From positions 310,001 to 374,000 of the forward strand of contig NZ_JAGKJK010000001.1 in assembly GCF_020329435.1 (NCBI RefSeq): a stretch of DNA of 64,000 nucleotides, written 5' to 3'. This document shows positions 42,292 to 51,407 of this stretch, one piece after another. The position numbers were made by a program, and so were the translations under genes. How positions within the stretch are numbered: the first letter of the stretch is position 1; every line of letters starts with the position of its first letter. This DNA comes from Bradyrhizobium hereditatis. Its GTDB lineage: Bacteria > Pseudomonadota > Alphaproteobacteria > Rhizobiales > Xanthobacteraceae. Under the pieces are notes generated by a model. It was not told where the DNA came from and searched no databases. It worked only from the letters and a program-made list of their open reading frames with translations.

Positions 42292-43788
42292 ATGCCAGCC
42301 GTACAAGAGACGGTCGAGCGCGTCAGGCGCATCGACGTCGACCAGTATCGATATGGGTTTGAGACTCTTATCGAGTCCGAGAAGGCGCCCAAGGGCCTCT
42401 CGGAAGAGACCGTCCGCTTCATTTCCGCGAAGAAAAACGAACCCGCCTGGATGCTGGAATGGCGCCTGGAGGCCTATCGCCGCTGGCTGACCATGACCGA
42501 GCCGACCTGGGCGCGCGTCAATTACCCGAAGATCGACTACCAGGACATTCACTATTACGCGGCGCCCAAGCCCAAGAAGACGCTGTCGTCGATTGATGAG
42601 ATCGACCCCGAAATCCTCAAGACTTACGAGAAGCTCGGGATCCCGCTGCGCGAAGTCGCCATTCTCGAAGGCGTCGAGCCGCAGCCCGGTGGTGAGCCGT
42701 CGGCCAACCGTAAGATTGCGGTCGACGCCGTGTTCGACTCGGTTTCGGTAGCGACCACGTTCCAGAAGGAACTGAAGGCGGCCGGCGTGATCTTCATGCC
42801 GATCTCGGAGGCGATCCGCGAGCATCCTGAGCTGGTGAAGCAGTATCTCGGGTCGGTGGTGCCGACCTCGGACAATTTCTTCGCGACGCTGAATTCGGCG
42901 GTGTTCTCAGACGGCTCGTTCGTCTACGTGCCGCCGGGCGTGCGCTGTCCGATGGAGCTGTCGACCTACTTCCGTATCAACGAGCGCAACACCGGCCAGT
43001 TCGAGCGCACGCTGATCATCGCCGATAAGGGCTCCTACGTCAGCTATCTCGAAGGCTGCACCGCGCCGCAGCGTGACGAGAACCAGCTCCATGCCGCCGT
43101 GGTCGAACTCGTCGCCCTCGATGACGCCGAGATCAAGTACTCGACGGTGCAGAACTGGTACCCCGGCAATGCCGAAGGCGTCGGCGGCATCTACAACTTC
43201 GTCACCAAGCGTGGCGACTGCCGCGGTAACCACTCGAAGATCTCCTGGACCCAGGTCGAGACCGGGTCGGCGATCACCTGGAAATATCCGAGCTGCATCC
43301 TGCGCGGCGACAATTCGCGCGGCGAGTTCTACTCGATCGCGATCTCGAACGGTCACCAGCAGGTCGATAGCGGCACCAAGATGCTCCATCTCGGCAAGAA
43401 CACGTCGAGCCGCATCATCTCCAAGGGTATCGCGGCCGGTAAATCGCAGAACACCTATCGCGGCCTCGTCACGGCGCATCGCAAGGCGACCGGCGCGCGC
43501 AACTATACCGCCTGCGACTCGCTCCTGATCGGCGATAAGTGTGGTGCGCATACCGTGCCTTACGTCGAGGCGAAGAATTCCTCGGCGACGTTCGAGCACG
43601 AAGCGACGACGTCGAAGATTTCCGAAGACGTGCTGTTCTACTGCACCCAGCGCGGCCTCAGCCAGGAAGAAGCCGTCGGCCTCGTCGTCAACGGCTTCGT
43701 AAAGGACGTGCTGCAGCAGCTGCCGATGGAGTTCGCAGTTGAGGCGCAGAAGCTGATCTCGATCTCGCTGGAAGGCAGCGTGGGATGA
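42292..43788 (+). CDS. sufB: Fe-S cluster scaffold protein SufB
   Basis: Scaffold subunit of 498 residues of the SufBC2D complex on which the Fe-S cluster is built. Family blocks include [16 protein letters not shown] near the N-terminus, [27 protein letters not shown], the ELSTYFRIN and [19 protein letters not shown] blocks, and KYPSC-type region [21 protein letters not shown], ending with the beta-helix and C-terminal helices. The ATG at 42292 has GGAGG 7 bases upstream. There are 86 bases between the first desulfurase and this gene, so a second promoter is possible. Its stop overlaps the next ATG. Confidence 0.96.
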   Translation: MPAVQETVERVRRIDVDQYRYGFETLIESEKAPKGLSEETVRFISAKKNEPAWMLEWRLEAYRRWLTMTEPTWARVNYPKIDYQDIHYYAAPKPKKTLSSIDEIDPEILKTYEKLGIPLREVAILEGVEPQPGGEPSANRKIAVDAVFDSVSVATTFQKELKAAGVIFMPISEAIREHPELVKQYLGSVVPTSDNFFATLNSAVFSDGSFVYVPPGVRCPMELSTYFRINERNTGQFERTLIIADKGSYVSYLEGCTAPQRDENQLHAAVVELVALDDAEIKYSTVQNWYPGNAEGVGGIYNFVTKRGDCRGNHSKISWTQVETGSAITWKYPSCILRGDNSRGEFYSIAISNGHQQVDSGTKMLHLGKNTSSRIISKGIAAGKSQNTYRGLVTAHRKATGARNYTACDSLLIGDKCGAHTVPYVEAKNSSATFEHEATTSKISEDVLFYCTQRGLSQEEAVGLVVNGFVKDVLQQLPMEFAVEAQKLISISLEGSVG

Positions 43789-44114
43789 TCGCGCCTGATA
43801 TCAGCGAGATGCGCACGCTGCTACCGATCTTGAACGAGATCGACGAAACCGGTTTGTCGCGGCTCGACCGTTCAGAGTGGTTCCGGCCAAGCGCCGCGCA
43901 GGCGCGCCGCCTTGAGGCCGCCGCCGACACGATGGGTGTCTATCTGATGACCTATCGGGCGAACTGCCGCGCGGGCGTCGGCGACGGACTTTGCAATTTG
44001 ATCGCAGCGGCCAAGCTCGATGCGGTCGAGCTTGATGAGATCGCAAATCTCGAAAACGCGTGCCCAGACGCCGCGATAGTCGCCTACGAGCGCCCGATCC
44101 GGCTGCGCCGGTAA
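43785..44114 (+). CDS. Small unknown protein (109 aa) coupled between sufB and sufC
   Basis: No family recognised. The ATG overlaps the sufB stop (ATGA, 43785-43788), so translation is coupled, and sufC follows after 23 bases. The protein is soluble and helical, with three cysteines: C61 and C70 in [15 protein letters not shown], and C93 in ENACPD. No membrane segment or signal. Its place between scaffold and ATPase genes suggests an accessory role in cluster assembly, such as a metal or sulfur carrier or a regulator, but this is inference. Codon use looks like that of its neighbours. Confidence 0.72.
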   Translation: MIAPDISEMRTLLPILNEIDETGLSRLDRSEWFRPSAAQARRLEAAADTMGVYLMTYRANCRAGVGDGLCNLIAAAKLDAVELDEIANLENACPDAAIVAYERPIRLRR

Positions 44115-44137
44115 ACGAATTTCGACAAGGGAAGGCC

Positions 44138-44890
44138 ATGTCATTACTCGAAGTGAAAGATCTGAAGGTCCGCGTTGAGGATAACGAAATTCTCCACGGA
44201 CTGACGCTCACGGTGAACCCGGGCGAAGTGCACGCGATCATGGGGCCGAACGGCTCCGGCAAGTCGACGTTGTCACACGTCATCGCCGGCAAGCCGGGCT
44301 ATGAAGTCACCGACGGGCAGATCCTGTTCAGGGGCGAGGACCTCCTGGAAATGGAGCCGGACGAGCGCGCTGCGAAGGGCGTGTTCCTGGCCTTCCAGTA
44401 CCCGGTCGAAATCCCCGGCGTCACCACCTGGAATTTCCTGCACACCGCGTTGAACGCCCAGCGCAAGGCGCGCGGCGAAAGCCAGCTTTCGTCTCCGGAG
44501 TTTCTCAAGAAGGTCCGCGAGGTCGCAAAGTCGCTCAACATCCCGCAGGACATGCTCAAGCGCGGCGTCAATGTCGGCTTCTCCGGCGGTGAGAAGAAGC
44601 GCAACGAGATCTTGCAGATGGCGCTGTTCGAGCCGGCTGTCTGCATCCTCGATGAAATGGATTCCGGCCTCGATATCGACGCGCTCAGGATCGCGGCCGA
44701 TGGCGTCAATGCGCTGCGCTCGCCCGACCGCGCCATGGTGGTCATCACGCACTACCAGCGTCTGCTCAACTACATCATCCCCGACTTCGTGCACGTGATG
44801 TCGAAGGGCAGGGTGGTAAAAAGCGGCGGCAAGGATCTGGCGCTGGAGCTCGAGGCTTCAGGCTACACCCAGTTCGAAGACGCGGCCTGA
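44138..44890 (+). CDS. sufC: Fe-S assembly ATPase SufC
   Basis: ABC-type ATPase of 250 residues, soluble, that powers conformational change in SufBC2D. Walker A is GPNGSGKST (36-44), the signature FSGGEKKR (148-155) with the SufC-type GGEKKRNE, and Walker B CILDEMDSG (169-177), followed by the H-loop histidine in VVITHYQRLL. Normal length for the family. The ATG at 44138 has a good ribosome site (GGGAAGG). Confidence 0.97.
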   Translation: MSLLEVKDLKVRVEDNEILHGLTLTVNPGEVHAIMGPNGSGKSTLSHVIAGKPGYEVTDGQILFRGEDLLEMEPDERAAKGVFLAFQYPVEIPGVTTWNFLHTALNAQRKARGESQLSSPEFLKKVREVAKSLNIPQDMLKRGVNVGFSGGEKKRNEILQMALFEPAVCILDEMDSGLDIDALRIAADGVNALRSPDRAMVVITHYQRLLNYIIPDFVHVMSKGRVVKSGGKDLALELEASGYTQFEDAA

Positions 44891-44907
44891 CGCAAAGCGG
44901 ATTTGTG

Positions 44908-46233
44908 ATGAACCTGGTTTTGGCAAAGAACGAGACGGGACGCGCGCTGAGCGACAGCTTTGCGATCGCGCGTGACCGGCTGCCCGGTGCCGGCAAGGTG
45001 GCAGAGGCGCGAAGCGCTGCCTTCGACGCCTACGAACGCACAGGCCTGCCGCATCGCCGGATTGAAGACTGGAAGTATACCGATCTCCGCGCGCTGATGC
45101 GCGAAGTGCTGCCGCTGGCCGATGCGCCGGATGCTGCTGCGCTGAAACGCGCTGCCGCGGCCGTAAAGCTGCAGGCGATCAAGGGTGCTCGCGCGCTCGT
45201 CCTCGTGGACGGCGTGTTCGTACCAAAGCTTTCCGAAGTCGGAGGCCTGGAGAAAGGCCTTACCATTCGCACGTTGCGGGATGTGCTGGAAACCGGCGAT
45301 GCGACGTTGCAGGCGCAGCTCTTCTCGCCGGACAACGACAATCCGATGATAGCGCTCAACAGCGCGATGATAACCGATGGCGTGGTGATCGAGATCGCCA
45401 ATGGCGTCGTGCTGAAGCAGCCGCTGCAGATCATTCATGTCGCGAGCACGCCCGCGGCTGTGGCGATGTATACGCGTTCGCTGCTGCGTCTTGGCAGGGA
45501 TGCCGGTGCGACGCTGGTTGAAAGCTACGTTGCGGCCAATGGGGCCAAGACCTATCAGGCCCATGATTCCTTGGTTGTCGCGATCGGCGACAATTCGCGG
45601 CTCGATCATATTCGATTGGTCGAAGACAGCCGTGACGCCTTCAACATTTCCTCCGCCGTGGTGACGCTGGGCGCGCATGCGCATTTCAACACCTTCGGCA
45701 TGACTTCGGGCGCTGCCGTCAGCCGCTACCAGGCGACGATTACGTTCGCCGGAGAGCATTCCGGGGTCGAGACCAATGGCGTCAATCTGCTCAATGGCCG
45801 CCAGCACGCCGACACGACGCTATTCATGGATCACGCAGTGCCGCACTGCACCAGCCGCGAGGTGTTCCGCGCCGTGGTCGATGACCGCGGCCACTCGGTG
45901 TTCCAGGGCCGCATCATCGTGCGTCCCGACGCGCAGAAGACCGACGCCAAGATGATGACGCGGGCGCTGCTGCTCTCCGACGAGGCCGAGGCGAACAACA
46001 AACCGGAACTCGAAATCTTTGCTGACGACGTCACCTGCGGCCATGGCGCGACCACCGGCGCGCTCGACGAGAGCCTGTTGTTCTATATGCGCGCCCGCGG
46101 TCTTCCCGAGAAGGAAGCCCAGGCGCTGCTGATCCAGGCGTTCGTTGGCGAGGCCATTGAATCGATCGCTAGTGACGATCTGCGTGAAGTCGCGATTGCG
46201 GCGGCGCGGCGTTGGCTGGAGGCTCGGGCATGA
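44908..46233 (+). CDS. sufD: Fe-S assembly protein SufD
   Basis: Scaffold partner of SufB, 441 residues. The N-terminal helical part contains GLPHRRIEDWKYTDLRALM, a family hallmark, and the C-terminal beta-helix has FAGEHSGVETNGVNLLNGRQHADTT (split), HCTSREVFRAVVDDRGHSVFQGRI and PDAQKTDAKMMTRALLLS, as in all SufD proteins. A GTG directly before the ATG is an alternative start; the ribosome site is weak. The stop overlaps the ATG of sufS. Confidence 0.95.
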   Translation: MNLVLAKNETGRALSDSFAIARDRLPGAGKVAEARSAAFDAYERTGLPHRRIEDWKYTDLRALMREVLPLADAPDAAALKRAAAAVKLQAIKGARALVLVDGVFVPKLSEVGGLEKGLTIRTLRDVLETGDATLQAQLFSPDNDNPMIALNSAMITDGVVIEIANGVVLKQPLQIIHVASTPAAVAMYTRSLLRLGRDAGATLVESYVAANGAKTYQAHDSLVVAIGDNSRLDHIRLVEDSRDAFNISSAVVTLGAHAHFNTFGMTSGAAVSRYQATITFAGEHSGVETNGVNLLNGRQHADTTLFMDHAVPHCTSREVFRAVVDDRGHSVFQGRIIVRPDAQKTDAKMMTRALLLSDEAEANNKPELEIFADDVTCGHGATTGALDESLLFYMRARGLPEKEAQALLIQAFVGEAIESIASDDLREVAIAAARRWLEARA

Positions 46234-47477
46234 CGCAGCATCCAGCGGTCAAGAATGGCGCCTACGACGTCCACCGTGTGCGGGAGGATTTTCCCGCGCT
46301 GGCGATGAAGATCTATGGCAAACCGCTGGTCTATCTCGACAACGCCGCGTCCGCGCAGAAGCCCACTGCCGTGCTCGACCGCATGACGGAAGCTTACACA
46401 AGCGAATACGCCAACGTGCATCGCGGTCTGCACTACCTCGCAAATGCCGCGACGGAGGCTTACGAGGGCGCCCGTGGCAAGGTGGCGAAATTCGTCAATG
46501 CAAGGCGAAGCGAAGAAATCATCTTCACGCGCAATGTCACCGAGGCGATCAATCTCGTGGCATCGTCCTGGGGCGAGCCCAGTATCAAGCAGGGCGACGA
46601 AATCGTGCTTTCCATTATGGAGCACCACTCCAACATCGTGCCCTGGCACTTCCTGCGCGAGCGCCATGGCGCCGTGATCAAATGGGCGCCGGTCGACGAC
46701 GACGGCAATTTCCTGATCGAGGAATTCGAGAAGCTGCTGACGCCGCGTACCAAGCTTGTCGCGGTCACCCAGATGTCGAACGCGCTTGGCACCTTCGTCC
46801 CGGTCAAGGAGGTCGTGAAACTCGCCCATGACCGCGGCATTGCGGTGCTGGTCGACGGCGCGCAAGGCGCGGTGCATCTGCCGATTGACGTGCAGGACCT
46901 CGATTGCGATTTCTATGCTTTCACCGGCCACAAGATCTATGGTCCGACCGGGATCGGGGCGCTCTACGCCAAGCATGAGCACTTGGTAGCGATGCGGCCC
47001 TATAATGGCGGCGGCGAGATGATCCGCGAGGTGGCAAAGGATTGGGTCACCTATGGTGACCCGCCGCACAAGTTCGAGGCAGGGACACCGCCGATCGTCG
47101 AGGCGATCGGTCTGGGCGCTGCGATCGACTACGTCAACTCGGTCGGCAAGGAGCGCATCGCCGCGCATGAGCATGACCTGCTTTCCTACGCGCAAGAGCG
47201 CCTGCGGGAGATCAATTCGCTGCGGTTGTTTGGCACTGCTCGCAACAAGGGCCCCGTGATCTCCTTCGAGATGAAGGGCGCTCACGCCCACGACGTCGCA
47301 ACGGTGATTGACCGGCAGGGCATTGCGGTGCGGGCCGGCACGCATTGCGTGATGCCGCTTTTAGAGCGGTTCAATGTCACAGCCACCTGCCGTGCATCGT
47401 TCGGCATGTATAATACCCGGGAAGAAGTCGACCATCTGGCACAGGCGCTGATCAAAGCGCGGGATTTGTTCGCATGA
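46230..47477 (+). CDS. sufS: Cysteine desulfurase SufS
   Basis: Group II PLP-dependent cysteine desulfurase of 415 residues, the dedicated sulfur donor of the Suf system. PLP lysine K235 in FTGHKIYGPTG; catalytic cysteine C373 in RAGTHCVMPLLERF; H132 in EHHSNIVPW stacks on the cofactor. The ATG overlaps the sufD stop (ATGA) and GGAGG lies upstream within sufD. No sufE is in the window, so its sulfur acceptor must be elsewhere or be one of the operon proteins. Confidence 0.96.
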   Translation: MTQHPAVKNGAYDVHRVREDFPALAMKIYGKPLVYLDNAASAQKPTAVLDRMTEAYTSEYANVHRGLHYLANAATEAYEGARGKVAKFVNARRSEEIIFTRNVTEAINLVASSWGEPSIKQGDEIVLSIMEHHSNIVPWHFLRERHGAVIKWAPVDDDGNFLIEEFEKLLTPRTKLVAVTQMSNALGTFVPVKEVVKLAHDRGIAVLVDGAQGAVHLPIDVQDLDCDFYAFTGHKIYGPTGIGALYAKHEHLVAMRPYNGGGEMIREVAKDWVTYGDPPHKFEAGTPPIVEAIGLGAAIDYVNSVGKERIAAHEHDLLSYAQERLREINSLRLFGTARNKGPVISFEMKGAHAHDVATVIDRQGIAVRAGTHCVMPLLERFNVTATCRASFGMYNTREEVDHLAQALIKARDLFA

Positions 47478-47845
47478 GTGATACGGCCGAAGTCAAAACT
47501 GCCAATATGGAAACCAATTCGGCGCTGCCGCCGGAAGAGACCGAGCGGCTGGGCACGGAAATTGTCGCCGCGCTGAAGACGGTGTTCGACCCTGAAATCC
47601 CGGCCGACATTTATGAGCTCGGCCTGATCTACAAGGTCGACCTCAAGGACGATCGCAGCGTCGACGTGACGATGACGCTGACCACGCCGAACTGCCCGGC
47701 GGCCGGCGAGCTTCCGACCATGGTGGAGAATGCGATCGCCAGCGTTCCCGGCGTCGGCGTCGTCAATGTGAATCTGGTCTGGGATCCGGCCTGGACGCCG
47801 GATCGGATGTCCGACGAGGCGCGCCTCGTCCTCAACATGTGGTGA
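47474..47845 (+). CDS. sufT: SufT / MIP18-family (DUF59) Fe-S assembly protein
   Basis: Small protein of 123 residues with the DUF59 core: VFDPEIPADIYELGLIYKVDL, then VDVTMTLTTPNCPAAGELP with its conserved cysteine, and GVVNVNLVWDPAWTPDRMSDEARLVLNMW. Relatives help mature Fe-S proteins. ATGA overlap with sufS shows coupling. The gene in this place in Agrobacterium is called sufX; it may be the same thing. Confidence 0.93.
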   Translation: MSDTAEVKTANMETNSALPPEETERLGTEIVAALKTVFDPEIPADIYELGLIYKVDLKDDRSVDVTMTLTTPNCPAAGELPTMVENAIASVPGVGVVNVNLVWDPAWTPDRMSDEARLVLNMW

Positions 47846-47854
47846 AGGGACCCG

Positions 47855-48268
47855 TTGCCGAATCTGTCCGGTGTCATCGAGACCGCACTCTACGTTGATG
47901 ACCTCGACCGCGCCCGCGCGTTTTACGAGAAGGTGCTTGGGCTGGAAGCGCTGACGGCTGATTCGCGGTTTGTTGCTTTCGATGTCGGCGGCCGGAGCGT
48001 GCTGCTGCTGTTTCTGCGCGGTTCGACACCTGAGACGATCAAGCTTCCCGGCGGCACCATTCCGCCGCACGACGGCAGCGGCCCTATTCACATGGCCATT
48101 GCCATTCCGGCGGCCGAACTGCCCGCCTGGGAAAAGTCGCTGGGCGAGCATGATGTCGCGATCGAAGGCAGGACGGATTGGCCGCGCGGCGGCAAGAGCA
48201 TCTATTTCCGTGATCCGGACAACCATCTGCTGGAGCTGGCGACGCCGGGAATCTGGAAGATTTACTAG
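47855..48268 (+). CDS. VOC superfamily (glyoxalase/dioxygenase-like) protein
   Basis: Protein of 137 residues with two beta-alpha-beta-beta-beta modules of the vicinal oxygen chelate fold. First module VIETALYVDDLDRARAFYEKVLGLE; second IHMAIAIPAAELPAWEKSL, with the last metal ligand in DPDNHLLELATPG. The start is TTG, nine bases after the sufT stop, with GAAGGG before it; a TTG fits the position of the usual first residues. It separates sufT from sufA, an unusual place. Substrate unknown. Confidence 0.86.
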   Translation: MPNLSGVIETALYVDDLDRARAFYEKVLGLEALTADSRFVAFDVGGRSVLLLFLRGSTPETIKLPGGTIPPHDGSGPIHMAIAIPAAELPAWEKSLGEHDVAIEGRTDWPRGGKSIYFRDPDNHLLELATPGIWKIY

Positions 48269-48400
48269 GGGAGCTGCTTTTAAGCGTTTCGACAGGTTCT
48301 GACCCATCTTCACGATGGGAGACCTTCACAGCGGGAATTTCGTTGTTATTTTAATGTTATGATAGTTCGCCTTCACGAGGCGATCCGGAGATCGACTGCA

Positions 48401-48787
48401 ATGGATACCACCGTCCAGCCCAAGCCGAAGCCGAGGCCCCGGCCGCAGGTCATGAAACTGACCGAGGCGGCGGCTGCGCGGATCACAGAGCTGACCAGGC
48501 GCGCCGATTCCGAGATCGTCGGTTTGCGAGTCGGCATCAAGAATGGCGGCTGCGCCGGGCAATCCTACACGGTGGAATATGCCCATGAGATTCGCCCGAC
48601 CGACGAAGTGGTCGAGGACAAGGGCGTCAAGATCCTGGTCGATCCCAAGGCGGTGCTGTTCCTTCTCGGTACCGAGATGGATTACAAGGCCGACAAGCTG
48701 CAGGCCCAGTTCATCTTCAACAATCCGAACCAGGTCTCTGCCTGTGGCTGCGGCGAGTCGGTGCAGCTGACGCCGGCGAAGGTTTGA
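48401..48787 (+). CDS. sufA: A-type Fe-S carrier protein SufA/IscA
   Basis: Cluster carrier of 128 residues with the three conserved cysteines C51 (NGGCAGQSY), C115 and C117 (ACGCGES). A Lys/Pro-rich N-terminal tail (QPKPKPRPRPQ) precedes the domain. The start at 48401 gives the usual length plus the tail; an earlier in-frame ATG at 48359 is possible. A 132-base gap separates it from the VOC gene, so it may also have its own promoter. Its last 71 bases overlap the end of the SIR2-like gene on the other strand. Confidence 0.94.
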   Translation: MDTTVQPKPKPRPRPQVMKLTEAAAARITELTRRADSEIVGLRVGIKNGGCAGQSYTVEYAHEIRPTDEVVEDKGVKILVDPKAVLFLLGTEMDYKADKLQAQFIFNNPNQVSACGCGESVQLTPAKV

Positions 48788-49673
48788 TTTCCCGTCCTTC
48801 CGGCTCGGTGGCTGTCTCTGGCAGCGTGCGCATTCTCATCTGAACGTCGCGCAGCAGCGCGACCAGCGCGTCGTCCACGGACGTATCTCCCTCCGGTGCC
48901 AGCAGCGTGATTCCCCAGCGCGCCAGCAGCGCCTCCTGCACCGGGTTCGGCGAGGGCATGAACACGAAGGAGCGCGGGCGATCTTCCTTGCGGCCTGACT
49001 TCTCCCATATTTCCCAGATTCGGTGCAGCAACAGGCGGATGTTTGGGTCCGACATGCTGTAACCGATGAACAGGATCGTACGCCCAAGCGCGTCCGCACG
49101 GAACTTGATGTCGAGCGGGGAATCGAACGACAGCCGGTCAAAAAAATCCGTCTCCGTCAGGACGAGCGAGGCATCATCATCGAAGTCGCCGTGAAACTTG
49201 ATGATCTGGGTGACGCCCTCCGGCGCGTCGGCAATTTCCTTGGCGTTGGTGATCTTCGCATAAGGTTTGTGATGTATCTCGAATGCGGTCTCGAGGTTGC
49301 TGTCGTAGTTGGTGGTGTAGATGGCCGGGAAATCGAGCTCCACGATCAGGCGATGCACTTCCGACGCTGATACACGGTCGCAGGCGACCTTCCAGTTTCG
49401 ATCGAGCCAGCTACGCAGCGGACCGATGCTTCCCTGCTTCAGCCGGTAATATTCCGCCAGCATCTGATAGCTCTCATGCGTGTCCTCGATCACGCTGCGA
49501 TCGAGCTTGAGCTCATCAAGCAAGTGCTCGATCAGCGTCTGCCACGAGGGCAGTCCGACGGACATCGAAACGCCGGCCCCGACGAACAGAATGGCATGGC
49601 GCTCCCGGATCGCTCGGGCCAGAACGTCTCGCGGAGACGACCGAATTTGTTCGCTCCCTTTCGAATATTTCAT
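48717..49673 (-). CDS. Stand-alone SIR2-like domain protein (putative NAD-binding or NAD-cleaving)
   Basis: Soluble protein of 318 residues of the SIR2_2-like group. NAD-pocket motifs are GAGVS (32-36, FVGAGVSMSVGLPSW), TTNYD (120-124), the catalytic-position HGD (161-163) and GYSMSDPN (204-211). It lacks the zinc cysteines of deacetylase sirtuins. Related domains in several anti-phage systems destroy NAD on infection, but no partner gene (such as HerA, Thoeris or Argonaute) is adjacent. Its C-terminal tail is Pro/Arg-rich and its stop codon lies 71 bases inside sufA, tail to tail. No clear ribosome site precedes the ATG at 49673. Confidence 0.86.
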   Translation of the reverse strand: MKYSKGSEQIRSSPRDVLARAIRERHAILFVGAGVSMSVGLPSWQTLIEHLLDELKLDRSVIEDTHESYQMLAEYYRLKQGSIGPLRSWLDRNWKVACDRVSASEVHRLIVELDFPAIYTTNYDSNLETAFEIHHKPYAKITNAKEIADAPEGVTQIIKFHGDFDDDASLVLTETDFFDRLSFDSPLDIKFRADALGRTILFIGYSMSDPNIRLLLHRIWEIWEKSGRKEDRPRSFVFMPSPNPVQEALLARWGITLLAPEGDTSVDDALVALLRDVQMRMRTLPETATEPEGREIKPSPASAAPTRRSHRQRPGSDC

Positions 49674-49761
49674 GGCTTATCAATGGGCCCCGGAATGTTC
49701 CGTTCCTAATGGTTCCGCGCTATCACTTGCCGGAACTGAGCCTTGGGCGAGCGACACAGTG

Positions 49762-50208
49762 ATGGATCGCGATTTCCTCATCGACCTGTTTGCCGATTTC
49801 GGCCCGGTCACCATCCGCCGGATGTTTTCGGGCTACGGTATTTCCGCCGACGGCACCAACTTTGCGCTCTCGCTGCGCGCCGGCCTCTACTTCCGCGCCG
49901 ATGACCAGACCATCCCGCAATTCGAAGCGGAAGGCTCGAAGCCGTTTCAATACCAGACGCGGACCAAGACGGTCACCGTGAACTCGTATTGGCAATTGCC
50001 GGCCCGCCTGTTCGACGATTCCGAAGAGCTCGCCACGTGGGCGAGGGCGGCATTGGCCGCGGCGCAGCGCGCGGCTCTGCGCAAGCGGCCGAAGGCGCGC
50101 AAGGCAGCGAAGCCGAAGGTTTCGAAGGTTGCAGGCCGGCCGGCCGCGAAACGGAAGACCACCGGGACGAGTAAGGCGCGGCGGACGAAGAAAGCTTCGC
50201 GCAGGTAA
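49762..50208 (+). CDS. TfoX N-terminal domain protein with basic tail
   Basis: Protein of 148 residues. The first 95 residues are a TfoX/YjhX-like N-terminal domain: LIDLFADFGPVTIRRMFSGYGI, then LSLRAGLYFRADDQTIPQFEAEG and YWQLPARLFDD. The remaining tail of about 50 residues is Lys/Ala/Arg-rich (KRPKARKAAKPKVSKVAG), suggesting nucleic-acid binding. In gammaproteobacteria TfoX governs competence, but the alphaproteobacterial proteins are uncharacterised. The start is ATG 49762, or GTG one codon earlier; no clear ribosome site is seen. Confidence 0.83.
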   Translation: MDRDFLIDLFADFGPVTIRRMFSGYGISADGTNFALSLRAGLYFRADDQTIPQFEAEGSKPFQYQTRTKTVTVNSYWQLPARLFDDSEELATWARAALAAAQRAALRKRPKARKAAKPKVSKVAGRPAAKRKTTGTSKARRTKKASRR

Positions 50209-50214
50209 TTCGGC

Positions 50215-51282
<1,068 letters not shown>

Positions 51283-51407
51283 TGATCCGTCCCCAATATC
51301 CGAGCGAGCGCGGCTCGTTGCCCTGCAGCAATGATTAAATTATCGCTGCCAAGTTAACGAAAGGGGATGAACGGCCGGTAAATGCTTCCGGCCTTCGCGA
51401 TCTTCTA

